Positions 9,308 through 18,894 of a stretch of 34,866 nucleotides of DNA are shown here, piece after piece. Positions within the stretch are counted from its first letter, which is position 1. Every line of letters starts with the position of its first letter. The stretch spans positions 1 through 34,866 of the forward strand of contig JAYMSP010001206.1 in the NCBI GenBank assembly GCA_036897095.1, in the 5' to 3' direction. Origin of the DNA: Plantago elongata. Its lineage: Eukaryota > Streptophyta > Magnoliopsida > Lamiales > Plantaginaceae. Position numbers and translations under genes: made by a program. The notes beneath the pieces are model-generated. The model did not search any database and was not told the DNA's origin. It saw nothing but the letters and a program-made list of their open reading frames with translations.

Positions 9308-11030
9308 ATGGCTCCCAAACGTGCTTCAAGTTCTAAGGCATCTACTACTGTTGCTGCTGATGAAAATCAAGCACTAAACTTGGAGATCTCGAATAATAGA
9401 CTCAAAGGGGATTCAACCCAGACAACTGGACCACCAACCACATGATGCAATATGGTGGTGCCATTGTGGAAAAGCATCTGGAGGCTATAATTCCAGAGTA
9501 GGAGGATAGAACTTCCGTCTTGGTTTTGCTTGAAAAGGCAAACCTTAAGGGATTTCTTTCAGTCCTTCCCAGTGAAACTTCATCACTAGATGTTCTTGAG
9601 TTTTACAATAACTGAGAATGGACCACTAAGCTGGTCAACGGGACTGAAAAAGTGTCCTTTAAAACCCAGGTGCAAAACCTTGTGATTGACGTGGATTGCC
9701 AAGGTTTTTGTGACCTTTTTGTCTTGGTCAATGAGGGCGAAGAATATGATATGAGCTCCAAGGATGAAATCCTTCTGCAAGGTGCCAAGGAGACTTAACG
9801 AGTTCTCTAATATGTCTATAGTAGACACTCCCTCAACCTTCATCTTGGAAGATATTAGAGTAAGGCATCTATACAAGCACTTGAATGTGCTAGCCTGCAT
9901 TCTACACAGGGTATTGGACGGTCTAAAGGGTGGAGTAGATCAGATTAGCCTGGAGAGATGGATGGCTATGTATTTGATGAGGTCCCAACTCATGGAACAA
10001 CTAGAAAGCCCTTTCAATTGGGGTAAGTACGTGTTCATGAAATTTATCAATGCTCTCAAAAGCTTTGATGTCAAGATTAAAAAATGCATTGCTGAGCCTA
10101 ATGCCACAGTCATCTATGAACTGAATATTTGTTGGATTCTGGAGAAATATGGTCTAATGCTCAGAAACCCTGAGAAGCTTAAGAACAGTGACATTCTCTG
10201 GAAGTTCAATTATGGAAAGTGGTTGAAAAGAAAGGCTGTAGGAGAGCCTGAGACTGCTGAAGAGGTTGCACTTAAGAAAACAAGAACCAAGAGGAGAGTA
10301 GCTAAGAAACAAAAAATTTCTGAGGCTCCTGCAGAGACCTTTCATGCAGAGAGTACTCCAATTCCACATGAGATTCTTAAAGTTCCATCTACCACTTCCA
10401 TCATTGAAGATGCATCCAGGGAGGAGGAGATGTTGAGCACAAATAGTGGAAGGCTCTCTCTCTTTCCACATAAACTACATGAATTATGCATATTTTTGTA
10501 CCTACCATAGAAGATTCTGATGATGATATGGTTCTCACTCAAATCTTCAAAAGTTCAAAGAAAACCACTGATGTATTGAAGACATCTGGTTCATCAGTAA
10601 GTGAAGTTTCTAAGAAATCATCCAAGACTTTGGTTGTTGACAACATTATTAATACACAAGAAGCAGCAACCTTGACCATTCAAAGCTCATTAGGCTATAT
10701 TCAAAAGTCTCTGAATGCGGATGATGTAGTGATGGAGGATAATAACATCGCCTTCTCTCTACAATGACTGCAAGATGCGGTTATGAACGTTTCTATCTCA
10801 AACACATCTGCTGAAATATTGCAGCCAGAAACACCAGCAACAGACATTGCTAAAGAAAATCCTGTAGAGAAACAAATTTTCCAGACAGTTGTAAAACGGG
10901 AACTTGAGTCTCAAGTGCCGAAATCTTCTCATCGAGAAGAGGATTCACAAGCTCAACCAGAAGCACTTCAGGTAGCAAAGAAGTCTATGTCTGACTTGTT
11001 TCAACTCATTTTCATAATCTTCCTTAGAAA
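9308..11030 (+). pseudogene. Envelope-like extra ORF of the SIRE-type element, broken
   Basis: Starts at ATG 9308 with a Ser/Ala/Lys-rich leader (MAPKRASSSKASTTV). Phase changes then follow: 9440-9780 includes SSLDVLEFYNN, 9764-10510 is a 248-codon open stretch, and 10486-11030 is in a third phase with a stop near 10765. The middle holds a helix-rich domain (ISLERWMAMYLMRSQLMEQL) then a basic cluster KKTRTKRRVAKKQK that could be a nuclear signal. The tail is Ser/Thr/Glu-rich. I see no signal peptide or membrane segment, so the usual name envelope-like reflects position in SIRE elements, not shown function. It ends where minus-strand coding begins. Confidence 0.6.
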
Positions 11031-11718
11031 TATAGTATGACTCATATGGCAGCACTCTAAGTATAATATGTGAGCTATATCCTATTCCCATCAATTTTGG
11101 TACTTTATGAACTTCATCTGGCTTGTAGATACGAACCTCTTCCTTCATGTCCTTATCCATGGCATATCTTCTCAGTTTTACTTCAAAAATAAGCCATGTC
11201 TTCACATGAGCAGGATTTATCATATGGGGTCTTCTGGCTCTCCATGCCATCATCTGGTTAAAGATAGGATCAGGAAATTTTCTATTTAACAATAAGATTT
11301 GGAGATCCAGAATCCAATAGCCATTGAGTTGTCTTATGAATTGGTATGCAGACTGGCTCATGAGTCTTGTTGTACTCAATTAATGCATCTTCTGGCCTGG
11401 GAGGAAGTTTTTCATTGTTGGTTCTCCCAAACCTTGCATTTCTTCTTTGTCTTTATTCATTCTGGGATACTCCGTAGATGTGTTCTGAGTGGGGGTATGA
11501 CTTGAAGAACTACCATGGACATATTTGGAATGTCCAGATGGTGTTCTGGCAGCAATAGGAGTTGCAGCTATAGGTTCAGATACCTCATCAACTCTCTTCA
11601 TATTTATGTGGAGAGGATGCTCACCATGATCGGTCTCATCATCATCATCATCCAAATTGTTGCATTGATCATTTGGTGAGTAGGTATCTTCATTACCATT
11701 CTCCTTCTTTATGATCTC

Positions 11719-11760
11719 TTCTTCTTCTTCTTCTTCTTCTTCTTCTTCTTCTTCTTCTTC
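11719..11760 (-). repeat. (CTT)n / (GAA)n microsatellite
   Basis: About 14 perfect trinucleotide units. On the minus strand it is read as a poly-Glu run within the antisense coding region, following KSPRKSDKPY and leading to IIKKENGNED. Confidence 0.9.
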
Positions 11761-12961
11761 ATAAGGTTTATCTGATTTCCTTGGGGACTTGGTCCCCTTG
11801 GATTTTCTATGAAGCTCTTGATCTAGTTAGTAGGGGTGGTGGAGGTAGACTTTCTGTGGAGGGAGGTTCTCTTATGATTAGAGGTTTTTCTGCATGCTAC
11901 TTCCTCTTGCATGTATCTCTTCTGCTTCCTTTCCCCTTAGTCATTGTAGTCTGAGTCAATCTTACATAAGCTTCTTGCAGAGAGTCGAAGTGTGCACTCA
12001 ACGCATTCTGGCCTTGTACCAGTTTCTGAACTGCAGAATGTAAGGACTCAAACTGACCAAGTAGCAAGTGTTCTCTTTTGGAGTTCTTCTCCAATGGCTC
12101 ATACACTTTGTCTACTTTTCCAGCATCATAACTTGATTCCATGAGTGCTTTCTGAGCTGTCTCTAAATCCTCATCTCTTTGCATTCCCATATCTTTCTGT
12201 TGAATCATGAGAGATGTGGTCCTTCTGGTCACCATCTTTGCAAAGGCTTTGAACTCTGGAGGGATGGTGGACAATGCAATGTTATTTTGTTTAAACAATT
12301 CATTCTTTAGATTCTTCAGAACTATGAACTTGTTTTCAAAAACATTGTTGTCTTTTGGAGCTTTATCAAAAGCCTTAGGTGCAATCACCTTTCTTTTCAG
12401 ATGAGACACACCCATGTGCTCATTTAGATTGTCCACCTCCATTTCTTCCTCATCCAATCCAGCAGGATGGTTAGGTCCATCCTCATTAGACCAATTATCA
12501 GAGGACTCACCTTCAAGGGCATCAATAGCTTTCTTCCCTTTGTCATGTGATGGTCTTTCCAGTTGCAATGCAACCTCATCATCTTGCTTGTCCTCTATTA
12601 GTGATTAGATGTGAACCACAACAATTTGTATTGAATTCTTTAACTTGAGTTGCTCACCAAGAAGTTTCCATTCCTTCTTATTTAGTGCCTCCAGTTTCTG
12701 GATTTTGGCTTCTTTCTCAGCAAGCAAGTCATTTAGCTCAGATTGGTCTTGAGCCTCCCCCTCCAACATTTCTTCATTTTAGAAGCTCTAGCCTCAGCTT
12801 CCCATTCAACAATCTTTGCTGCTTGTTCTTCATCATGTTGTTGAGAGGTGTAAGTTGGTGACTTCGAAGATGGTGGTGGTGTTGAAACTTTATGTGCAGA
12901 TATAACACCTACACTTATGCTCCTCTAGTCTGAGCATTTCCACCAGCTCTTGGAGTGGGAG

Positions 12962-13024
12962 CCTCCTCCTCCTCCTCCTCCTCCTCCTCCTCCTCCTCCT
13001 CATCATCATCATCATCATCATCAC
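12962..13024 (-). repeat. (CTC)n(ATC)n compound microsatellite
   Basis: About 13 CTC units directly followed by about seven ATC units. On the minus strand this reads as seven Asp followed by thirteen Glu in frame with the antisense gene. The plus-strand poly-Ser and the other minus-frame poly-Arg ORFs here are artefacts of the repeat. Confidence 0.9.
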
Positions 13025-14029
13025 TATCATCCATTCTAGTTGTATGTTCAGAGGGAGGGTCTTCAAAATCATTCTCGATGATTAACACCTCATCTTCAGA
13101 TACTAGATTGATCACCATGGGCAAAGTGGTGACTTGTTCATTTACTTCCTCCTGCTCAGAGGAAGACACTCATGCTCTTGGGCAAGGCAGGCTTGTAAGT
13201 CTTCCGCCTCCTAGTTTATTCATCCGCATCCAGAAATGCCTTTTCAAGTAGTTATACAATTTCTTCTGAATATCCCCATGCATCCCTGCAGAGAAGCTAT
13301 AACTCTTGACATAATAGGTGGCATGGATGTACTCCAGATCCAAGGCTCTTTCTCTTCTAGCCTGGTTGTCTATCAAGTTGGCAATATCCTTAAGATTTGC
13401 ACGTCTAAGTTTCTGCTCGGACTTGAATAGATGGAGATGTTTCTTTATGGTCTTTTCTTTGAAGAACTTGTGCACCTTATCAGAAGATAATGCAGAAGTT
13501 GAAGGTACAATGCTTAAAGCCTGAAAGAGAGAGAAGTCTTTAAGTTTCAAAGACTTTAAAGTTATCTGAGTTTGAAAGATGAATTCAGTTTCTGAATTAC
13601 TTGAGTTTCAACTACAGGCTCAGAAGGTTATACCAAAGGAATGGCAGCCACATATACTTCATTGCGAGGGTGAGACAAGGTAGTCTGTTCCTCAGCAACT
13701 ACGCTTTCGACGTGAAACTAAGGATAAAAATCAACACATTAGATGGATTAACTAAAAGTTATATTTTTACAAACAATTTGTTGTTATCTGAGTTTTCACT
13801 TACCTGTGGTTGGGGAGGTTCAGAAAATACATGTTCACTCTCTGGAACTCTTTCTTGTGTTGAAGTCAAAGGGGCTTCATCAATATCCATTGGTACTGAA
13901 GGGGTTGCAACCTCGCCTTCTTGTACCTATTCTGCTTCGGTTTGAGCCTATGGAAGCAAAAACATTAATGTGAGATTAAGAAAGATTATTTAAAAATGAA
14001 AGTGCCAGCTTTTTGAAAGATATGCTAGG

Positions 14030-14330
14030 TAAACCTTCGAGGATGAAGTTGCACCACTTTAGAGTCATCTACAAGCACTTCAAATTGAATGAAACAAAGA
14101 TTGAGCATGCCTGAAAATGGGGAAGAGTCTATTGGGTTACACAGTTTCACAAGAATAATCTTGATCTGGACTACAAAGAAAAGTGCAAGGTTTCCAGAGA
14201 AACTGAAATGGCTATTAGAACCTGTCTCTTTGACTATGTCATTAACAAAAGAGAGCACGAGGATAAGAGATTCAGAGACTAACCCAAGAAGGACTGATTG
14301 AAGAGCTTAAGGTTGCTGACAACCTAAGTA
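14030..14330 (+). pseudogene. Plus-strand coding fragment beyond the antisense block
   Basis: A short + strand stretch reads as plausible protein, including VYWVTQFHKNNLDLDYKEKC, TCLFDYVINKREHEDKRFRD and, after a one-base shift, IEELKVADNLSILKILKI. It may be the 3' remnant of the envelope-like ORF, which would mean the antisense block interrupts that ORF. A minus-strand ORF overlaps it and could be an upstream exon of the antisense gene, so strand is uncertain. From 14331 to 14536 is non-coding, AT-rich leader into the 3' LTR. Confidence 0.4.
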
Positions 14331-14536
14331 TTTTGAAGATTCTGAAGATTTGAAGACAGAGGACTTAGAAAATTACTTGGAGCTTGGACTCTCCTGTTGA
14401 TCTATTTTCCCTTTGTATTGTTTTGTGTAATTTGCTGATGTATTCATTTGTTAATCTTGTAAGTTATATTTGTTCAGTAATTGTTAAATCTGATGATCAT
14501 ACTCTCAAATACTTTAGTCAGTCCTTCTTGGGTTAG

Positions 14537-15577
14537 TACACAAAGGTATCTGAAGACAAAGGAGGAAAGTCTCCTCAGATTATTACTTCCAGAAAGGCAT
14601 GTAAAGACTTGTGTTTTGTTCACAAAAAAAAGTCATAACAAGCTTATGAGACAATAAGTTTCTAAGAGATGGAACATGTGATGCTTCAGAAAGCTACATG
14701 CATCCGTTGAGGCTATATGATGAAATATAGTACACTGCATTTAATGCTGGACAGAAATGTCATTATCCTTCTGTGGAACTCTCTGAAAAGAGATATACGC
14801 ATAGGAGTACTAATTTCATGATATAAACGAATTGAATTTGAAATATGTCTAACTGATAATATTCAAACGACTATCAAATTTGTCTATACATATCACGATT
14901 TAGAAGCTGAGAAATACACACACGAACTACAATCATATTAACTATCAAGCAAGTATTCTCTCAAGCATTCTTACTACAATTCTCCAAGCTATCTGTTGCG
15001 ACTAACAAGCTCGAGAATTCACTAGTAGTTCTAAGTGTCCTGATCCTTCAACAAGTAGTGTAATTTGTAAAAGAATTGAATTATTGGAGAACTATCTGAG
15101 ATTCATTCTCTTGAACAAATGTCACAAACTTGGGCCAGGCAAGGAGAACCTACCATATACAGCACAAGTATATTAAGTAGTATCATTCCTTCAAGCTCTC
15201 TAAACATAGCTGCAAAGTTATGATAATAAACAAATAACCAACACCATCAAGGCGTGGAGTACAAGAAGTACTTGATTTGACAAATCGTGGAATAATTCTA
15301 AGGTTATCTTGAGTACATGAAGTACTTGGATCTAGGAGCTGGGGAACAACTCAGGGGAAACATTTGGGTGGGAACCATTTGTTACAGGAATCTTAGAATA
15401 GGATCAATTGTAAGGAGAACAAAATTATCTGTTCTAGTGGATTCTTGGTCTCTGAAAACCGAGTGGATTAGTTGGAGGATTACGCCACCTCCAGATACCA
15501 CTATACTTGTTATGTCATTTCCTTCATGTATTTACATTTCAACAACATATACAAACACATTTGCTCTTGCTCAAGCA
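14537..15577 (+). repeat. 3' LTR copy of the SIRE-like element
   Basis: Aligns with 1811-2829 end to end, with many point differences and small indels; the first base pair is TA instead of TG. The match continues past the estimated CA end at 15577 to about 15696, covering leader and the start of gag (GQVEYEDKPREL). It then breaks at ATTGGACAAC. So this copy carries about 120 bases of internal sequence on its right side. Confidence 0.75.
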
Positions 15578-15719
15578 TGTGATTGGAGTATGTGATGGTC
15601 GAAGAAATGCTGATGCTGAAGGTACTCACACTTCCACTAGTGATAGTGGTTGTGCTGCTGCTGGACAAGTTGAGTACGAAGATAAACCTCGTGAATTGGA
15701 CAACAAAAAACTATTTCAA

Positions 15720-15733
15720 CCCCCCCCCCCCCC
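15720..15733 (+). repeat. 14-base poly-C run
   Basis: C homopolymer directly after the end of LTR-family similarity. Its length should be treated as approximate, since homopolymers are error-prone. From 15734 to about 15960 I see no gene or repeat. Confidence 0.8.
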
Positions 15734-15984
15734 TTAGTCTTTTCCTTTGCCGTTATCTGGACCAACATAACCTTCTTCATGGCCTTCTTCAGAATATAAA
15801 ATTACATTCAGAGACCTAATAATCCTAATACACGTTTTACTAGACTAACATACTTAGTGATTTCCCCTTTTACAATGTTCAAGTGAACTAAGTACTAGTC
15901 ACCTTTCTATATTAAGATAATTCATATGGTGATTGATCAAAAAATACTAACAGATATTTCAAACATGTTGTTATGTCCTCTTCC

Positions 15985-16347
15985 TAAAATAGATTAAAGT
16001 GCCAACATAGCATTCATCTGCTCAAACATTGAATCCATCGTGTTCTGAAATAACTGCATAGTTATTTTTTACTCATGAGCTTGTACATCCAACCTAGAAG
16101 ATATTTCTCTCATGGCATTCTGAGTAGTGATCTGAAAGTTGTTATCACTAATGCATTTTTCCTGCAGTTCTTGCAACTTCTCTTGAAGTCCTCCTTGCAA
16201 CTGAGTGACATCTTCCAGTTTGGTTGCCATAGGACTGGGATTTGGTGTATTCGGATTAGATATAGGAGTGTTTTGAGTAGACATTTGTGGTAAAAAGAAA
16301 GCTTCAAACTCTGATGAATCAGTGCGCAACCTGGCTCTTGATGCCAA
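15985..16347 (-). pseudogene. gag: N-terminal gag fragment of a second LTR retrotransposon
   Basis: Minus-strand ORF beginning at or near 16347, just downstream of a primer-binding site, so probably the gag start. The protein is Ser/Asn/Pro-rich at first (TQNTPISNPNTPNPSP). A Gln/Glu/Leu-rich helix follows (LQGGLQEKLQELQEKCISDN), the layout of plant LTR-element Gag N-termini. A stop at 16069-16071 is followed in another phase by FQNTMDSMFEQMNAML at about 16050-16000. Nothing else of the element remains. Superfamily is uncertain. Confidence 0.55.
16333..16346 (-). other. Primer-binding site of the minus-strand LTR element
   Basis: On the minus strand TGGCATCAAGAGCC lies three bases after the LTR end CGTAACA. 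It resembles the initiator-Met tRNA complement TGGTATCAGAGC with small changes, and fixes the orientation of the element. Confidence 0.6.
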
Positions 16348-16349
16348 GT

Positions 16350-16722
16350 TGTTACGATACTTACCAATATTTTTACGTTTATTTGGATAAATAGAAGAAA
16401 TTGAGGAGCATTAGACGAATATAGAGGGGGAAACGAAAGAGCTAGAGAAAAACATTACTACCAAATAGAACAATTTCATTACTTTAGGAAACAATATGAA
16501 ACTTCAAATACAAATATAGGAAATTGAGGAATGATTACAAGCCCCAACGGTAACAAAATGAGATAAAAAAAACCTAAGTTATGATAGAGGTGACCAATCA
16601 AGTGAATTTGTGTTGCACTGATTATTCACGAATCACAAATAGTACGTGAAGTACGATCGTTGAGTAGCCATCCGATGATGGGGCAGAAGGATGGCTGAGA
16701 TTACGCGTCGTACTTGATTTTA
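16350..16722 (-). mobile_element. LTR segment of the minus-strand element, split by a Mutator-like insertion
   Basis: On the plus strand the LTR begins TGTTACGATAC at 16350; this is the minus-strand LTR 3' end ...GTAACA before the primer-binding site. The sequence has no ORF. It is interrupted at 16723 by a terminal-inverted-repeat element and probably continues from 17718, but I could not locate its other terminus or a target duplication. Confidence 0.5.
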
Positions 16723-17708
16723 GGAAAAATTACATTTGGTACCCCTATTTAAAAAAAACGTCCAGTTTTCAAACAATTACATAGAGGCCCAAAAATAACA
16801 AAGGTCCTGATTTCTAATTACATTTAGGCCCAAAAGTCAACACCCCGGCTGGTGTGTCACGCCACCTTGCTGATGTGGCTAAAAAAGTTTGAGAAAATAA
16901 CGAAAATGCCATATCCTTTTTTTATTTTTGATTTTCTTTAATTCCTTCTTCATTTTTACTTTTATTTTTACGTTTTCTTTAAATTCTCAATGTCTATTTT
17001 TATTCTTTTATTTTCCAACCACCATCATGACCCACCATCATCTTCTTCTTCTTCCCACCACCACCACCACAACCACGACCTCCTCCTCCTCCTTCTTCTT
17101 CATCCCACCATTTATTTTTCTTCTTCTTCTTCGTTTACAGCTCTGATCGGAGAAATAAAGTAAGTTTTATTGCTCCGATCGGAGCTGTTTTACAGCTCCA
17201 ATCGGAGCGTCGTTCAGAGCTGTCTTTACAGCTTCATTTGGAGCTGTAAAACAGCTCTAAATTGGAGCTCTTTTACATCCCCGACTGGAGCTGTCTAGCT
17301 ATTTTTGAGCTCCGATCTAAGCAATTTACAACTTCGATTTGGAGCTGTTAATCAGCTCCGATCAGCTCCATACCGGAGCAATTCAGAGCTGTTTTCCGGC
17401 TCTGTTGAGCTATTTTTCAACTTCAATGGAGTTAGTTTGGAAGTTTCCGGCGAGTAAAGAGAGGAGATGAAAGGGTTTTTGTTTTTGTGTTTTTTTCCTT
17501 TTATCTTTAATGTTTTTTTTAAGTTTTAATTTCTTATTGTTTTTCTTAATTAGTAAGAGAGAGGAAAATACACTTGGATGAAAGAGAGTGTTGATGGTGG
17601 CACTTTGGTCAACGAAATTGCATCCAGGGGCCTATATGTATTTGTTTGAAATCTGGGCGTGAATCTGTAATTGACCAAAATTTAAGCGGTACCATATATA
17701 ATTCACCC
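16723..17708. mobile_element. Non-autonomous Mutator-like element, about 986 bp
   Basis: The ends are long, imperfect inverted repeats. GGAAAAATTACATTTGGTAC on the left pairs with GGTGAATTATATATGGTACC read inward from the right, and similarity extends about 65 bases to a shared AGGCCC. The flanks are TTGATTTTA (16714-16722) and TTAATTATA (17709-17717), 7 of 9 identical, as expected for an old 9-bp Mutator target duplication. No transposase is encoded. The interior includes a CCACCA/TCTTCT-rich stretch (17020-17130) and a GAGCTGTT repeat cluster. Confidence 0.65.
17130..17420. repeat. Cluster of GAGCTGTT / GCTCCGATCGGAGC inverted motifs
   Basis: More than ten imperfect copies of CAGCTCCGATCGGAGCTGT-like sequence in both orientations, many self-complementary. 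The same motif family reappears at 25950-26100 inside another terminal-inverted-repeat element, which suggests the two elements are related. Function unknown; it could be a transposase-binding array or an amplified hairpin. Confidence 0.6.
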
Positions 17709-17717
17709 TTAATTATA

Positions 17718-18890
17718 TCACAACCATTAGATCAATTTGGGTGGATCAACGGTTGAGATATGTCGCCATAAGTTGTTGATTGTTGTCTTGACTTGAGCTT
17801 TTAAGTAAAACCACGCTTTATCAACCTGGTCCTTCATTTTCATTATTTTAAGCCCTTCAACATGATGAACTTGATAGGATCTAACATTAAACTACACCCT
17901 ACATGAGGAATCAACAAAGTCATAACATGAAAATAAGTGCAAATTGCGTGAGTAAAAGAGAGATTACCTAAAGAGAAGAAAAGAAGAGCATGACGGTTTG
18001 TGTCTTTCAATCGGCCGAAAGATAGACCTTTTCCACAACTTCCAACACTGCAATGGAGATCTAAATTAGGGCTTCGATCGAATTTAAATCTAGGAAATGA
18101 AGCAACTGGGAATAGCTCTAAATTAAGGCTTTGATTGAAGCTGAAAAATAGGGGAAACCAATCTAAGAGACTCTGATTATACCGGAGAATTGATCGATCT
18201 GATTTTATTTACCAAAATGGATGGGGAAAATGTCGACCGAATTCCGTCATGGGAGGAGAGTGATTGAGATTTTTTGGGTATTTCTTGAAGTAAGGAGAAA
18301 CAATAGAGGTAAATTTTATAGAAGCCCATATGTTTCTGTTAATTATAATTTAATATACCGCCGAATACATGATTAACTTACATAAATTGCAAAATTTTCC
18401 CACTATTTCGTCGATGTTGAATTTTATTGTTGTTAGATTCTATGGTTATGCACTTCTCAAAGTTCAAAGTTCATATAATGAAATTTTCTCTCCGATGAGA
18501 GCTTTTCTCCTCAGGATGGAGCTTGGGTCCTCTCAATTGAGAGTTTGTTTCTTACCTCCCCTGTTCTATTTTCTACGACTCCAGATATTGGTGAGATCAA
18601 GCCATATATTTTGTGTGAATTTGAAAGGACATCGTCTCCCTAGAAATAGGTGGATCTTGTGTCAATGCTTTTATTTGTCCTTTTGCTATAAAATCAAGTC
18701 AAAATAAAACTTATTGGCTATCTTTTCATTATTAGTAAGTTGTTTCCTTTTTTAATATATTTCTGCCTATCACTCTGATGTTTGGGTGTTGTATCTTATT
18801 TCCTCTAAAGGAGATTTTGGTTCCTCCTAGCAACTCTTCCTTTATCGGTCTGTATCACATAGTTGGTCTCTTCTCTGTGCTTTGCTGACT
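17718..18890. other. Unassigned spacer, no supported gene
   Basis: The first part probably continues the split LTR. Around 17950-18300 the minus strand has a pyrimidine-rich stretch with CTTTAGGTAATC that could be a relic 5' leader with a splice donor, but no ORF supports a gene. The plus-strand ORF at 18369-18707 has no recognisable motif. The region from about 18700 on may be the 5' UTR of the LINE that follows. Confidence 0.4.
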
Positions 18891-18894
18891 CTTT

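Larger units (their letters stand above)
10945..13947 (-). pseudogene. Antisense, intron-containing coding region inside the element
   Basis: Coding-like sequence on the minus strand for about 3 kb. From the 5' side: an exon at 13804-13947 (48 codons, one stop); a GT-AG intron at 13718-13803 (86 bases, donor GTAAGTG); an exon at 13601-13717 (39 codons, one stop); a GT-AG intron at 13521-13600 (80 bases, acceptor CTCTTTCAG); then an exon from 13520. Both introns are phase 0 and AT-rich. The exon continues through one stop at 13170 into an Asp/Glu run, then in shifted phase a coiled-coil-rich 223-codon stretch (12568-11897). Next come a poly-Glu and acidic region (about 11800-11380) and a final basic globular part with AWRARRPHMINPAHVKTWLI (11379-10945). 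Product not recognised. Stops and phase shifts make it a pseudogene. Confidence 0.6.
1811..15577 (+). mobile_element. Decayed SIRE/Maximus-like Ty1/copia retrotransposon
   Basis: Two LTR copies of about 1.02-1.04 kb in direct orientation flank gag, protease, integrase, reverse transcriptase and RNase H in the copia order. About 6 kb of extra sequence lies between RNase H and the 3' LTR. The long LTR, the large gag with an acidic coiled-coil tail, and extra downstream ORFs fit the SIRE/Maximus lineage; RNase H wording such as CDNTSAIAITQNP agrees. Every ORF carries stops and frameshifts, so the element is dead. The two LTRs differ at many sites, pointing to an old insertion. No matching 5-bp target duplication was found (CCTTT on the left, TGTGA on the right). 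Confidence 0.8.

Noticed and set aside
12890-13251. Poly-Ser (+) and poly-Arg (-) ORFs
   Set aside because: They are other-frame translations of the CTC/ATC microsatellite; only the Asp/Glu frame continues into flanking coding sequence.
17940-18300. First exon of a host gene on the minus strand
   Set aside because: Only a possible splice donor and a pyrimidine-rich leader; no open frame or downstream exon supports it.
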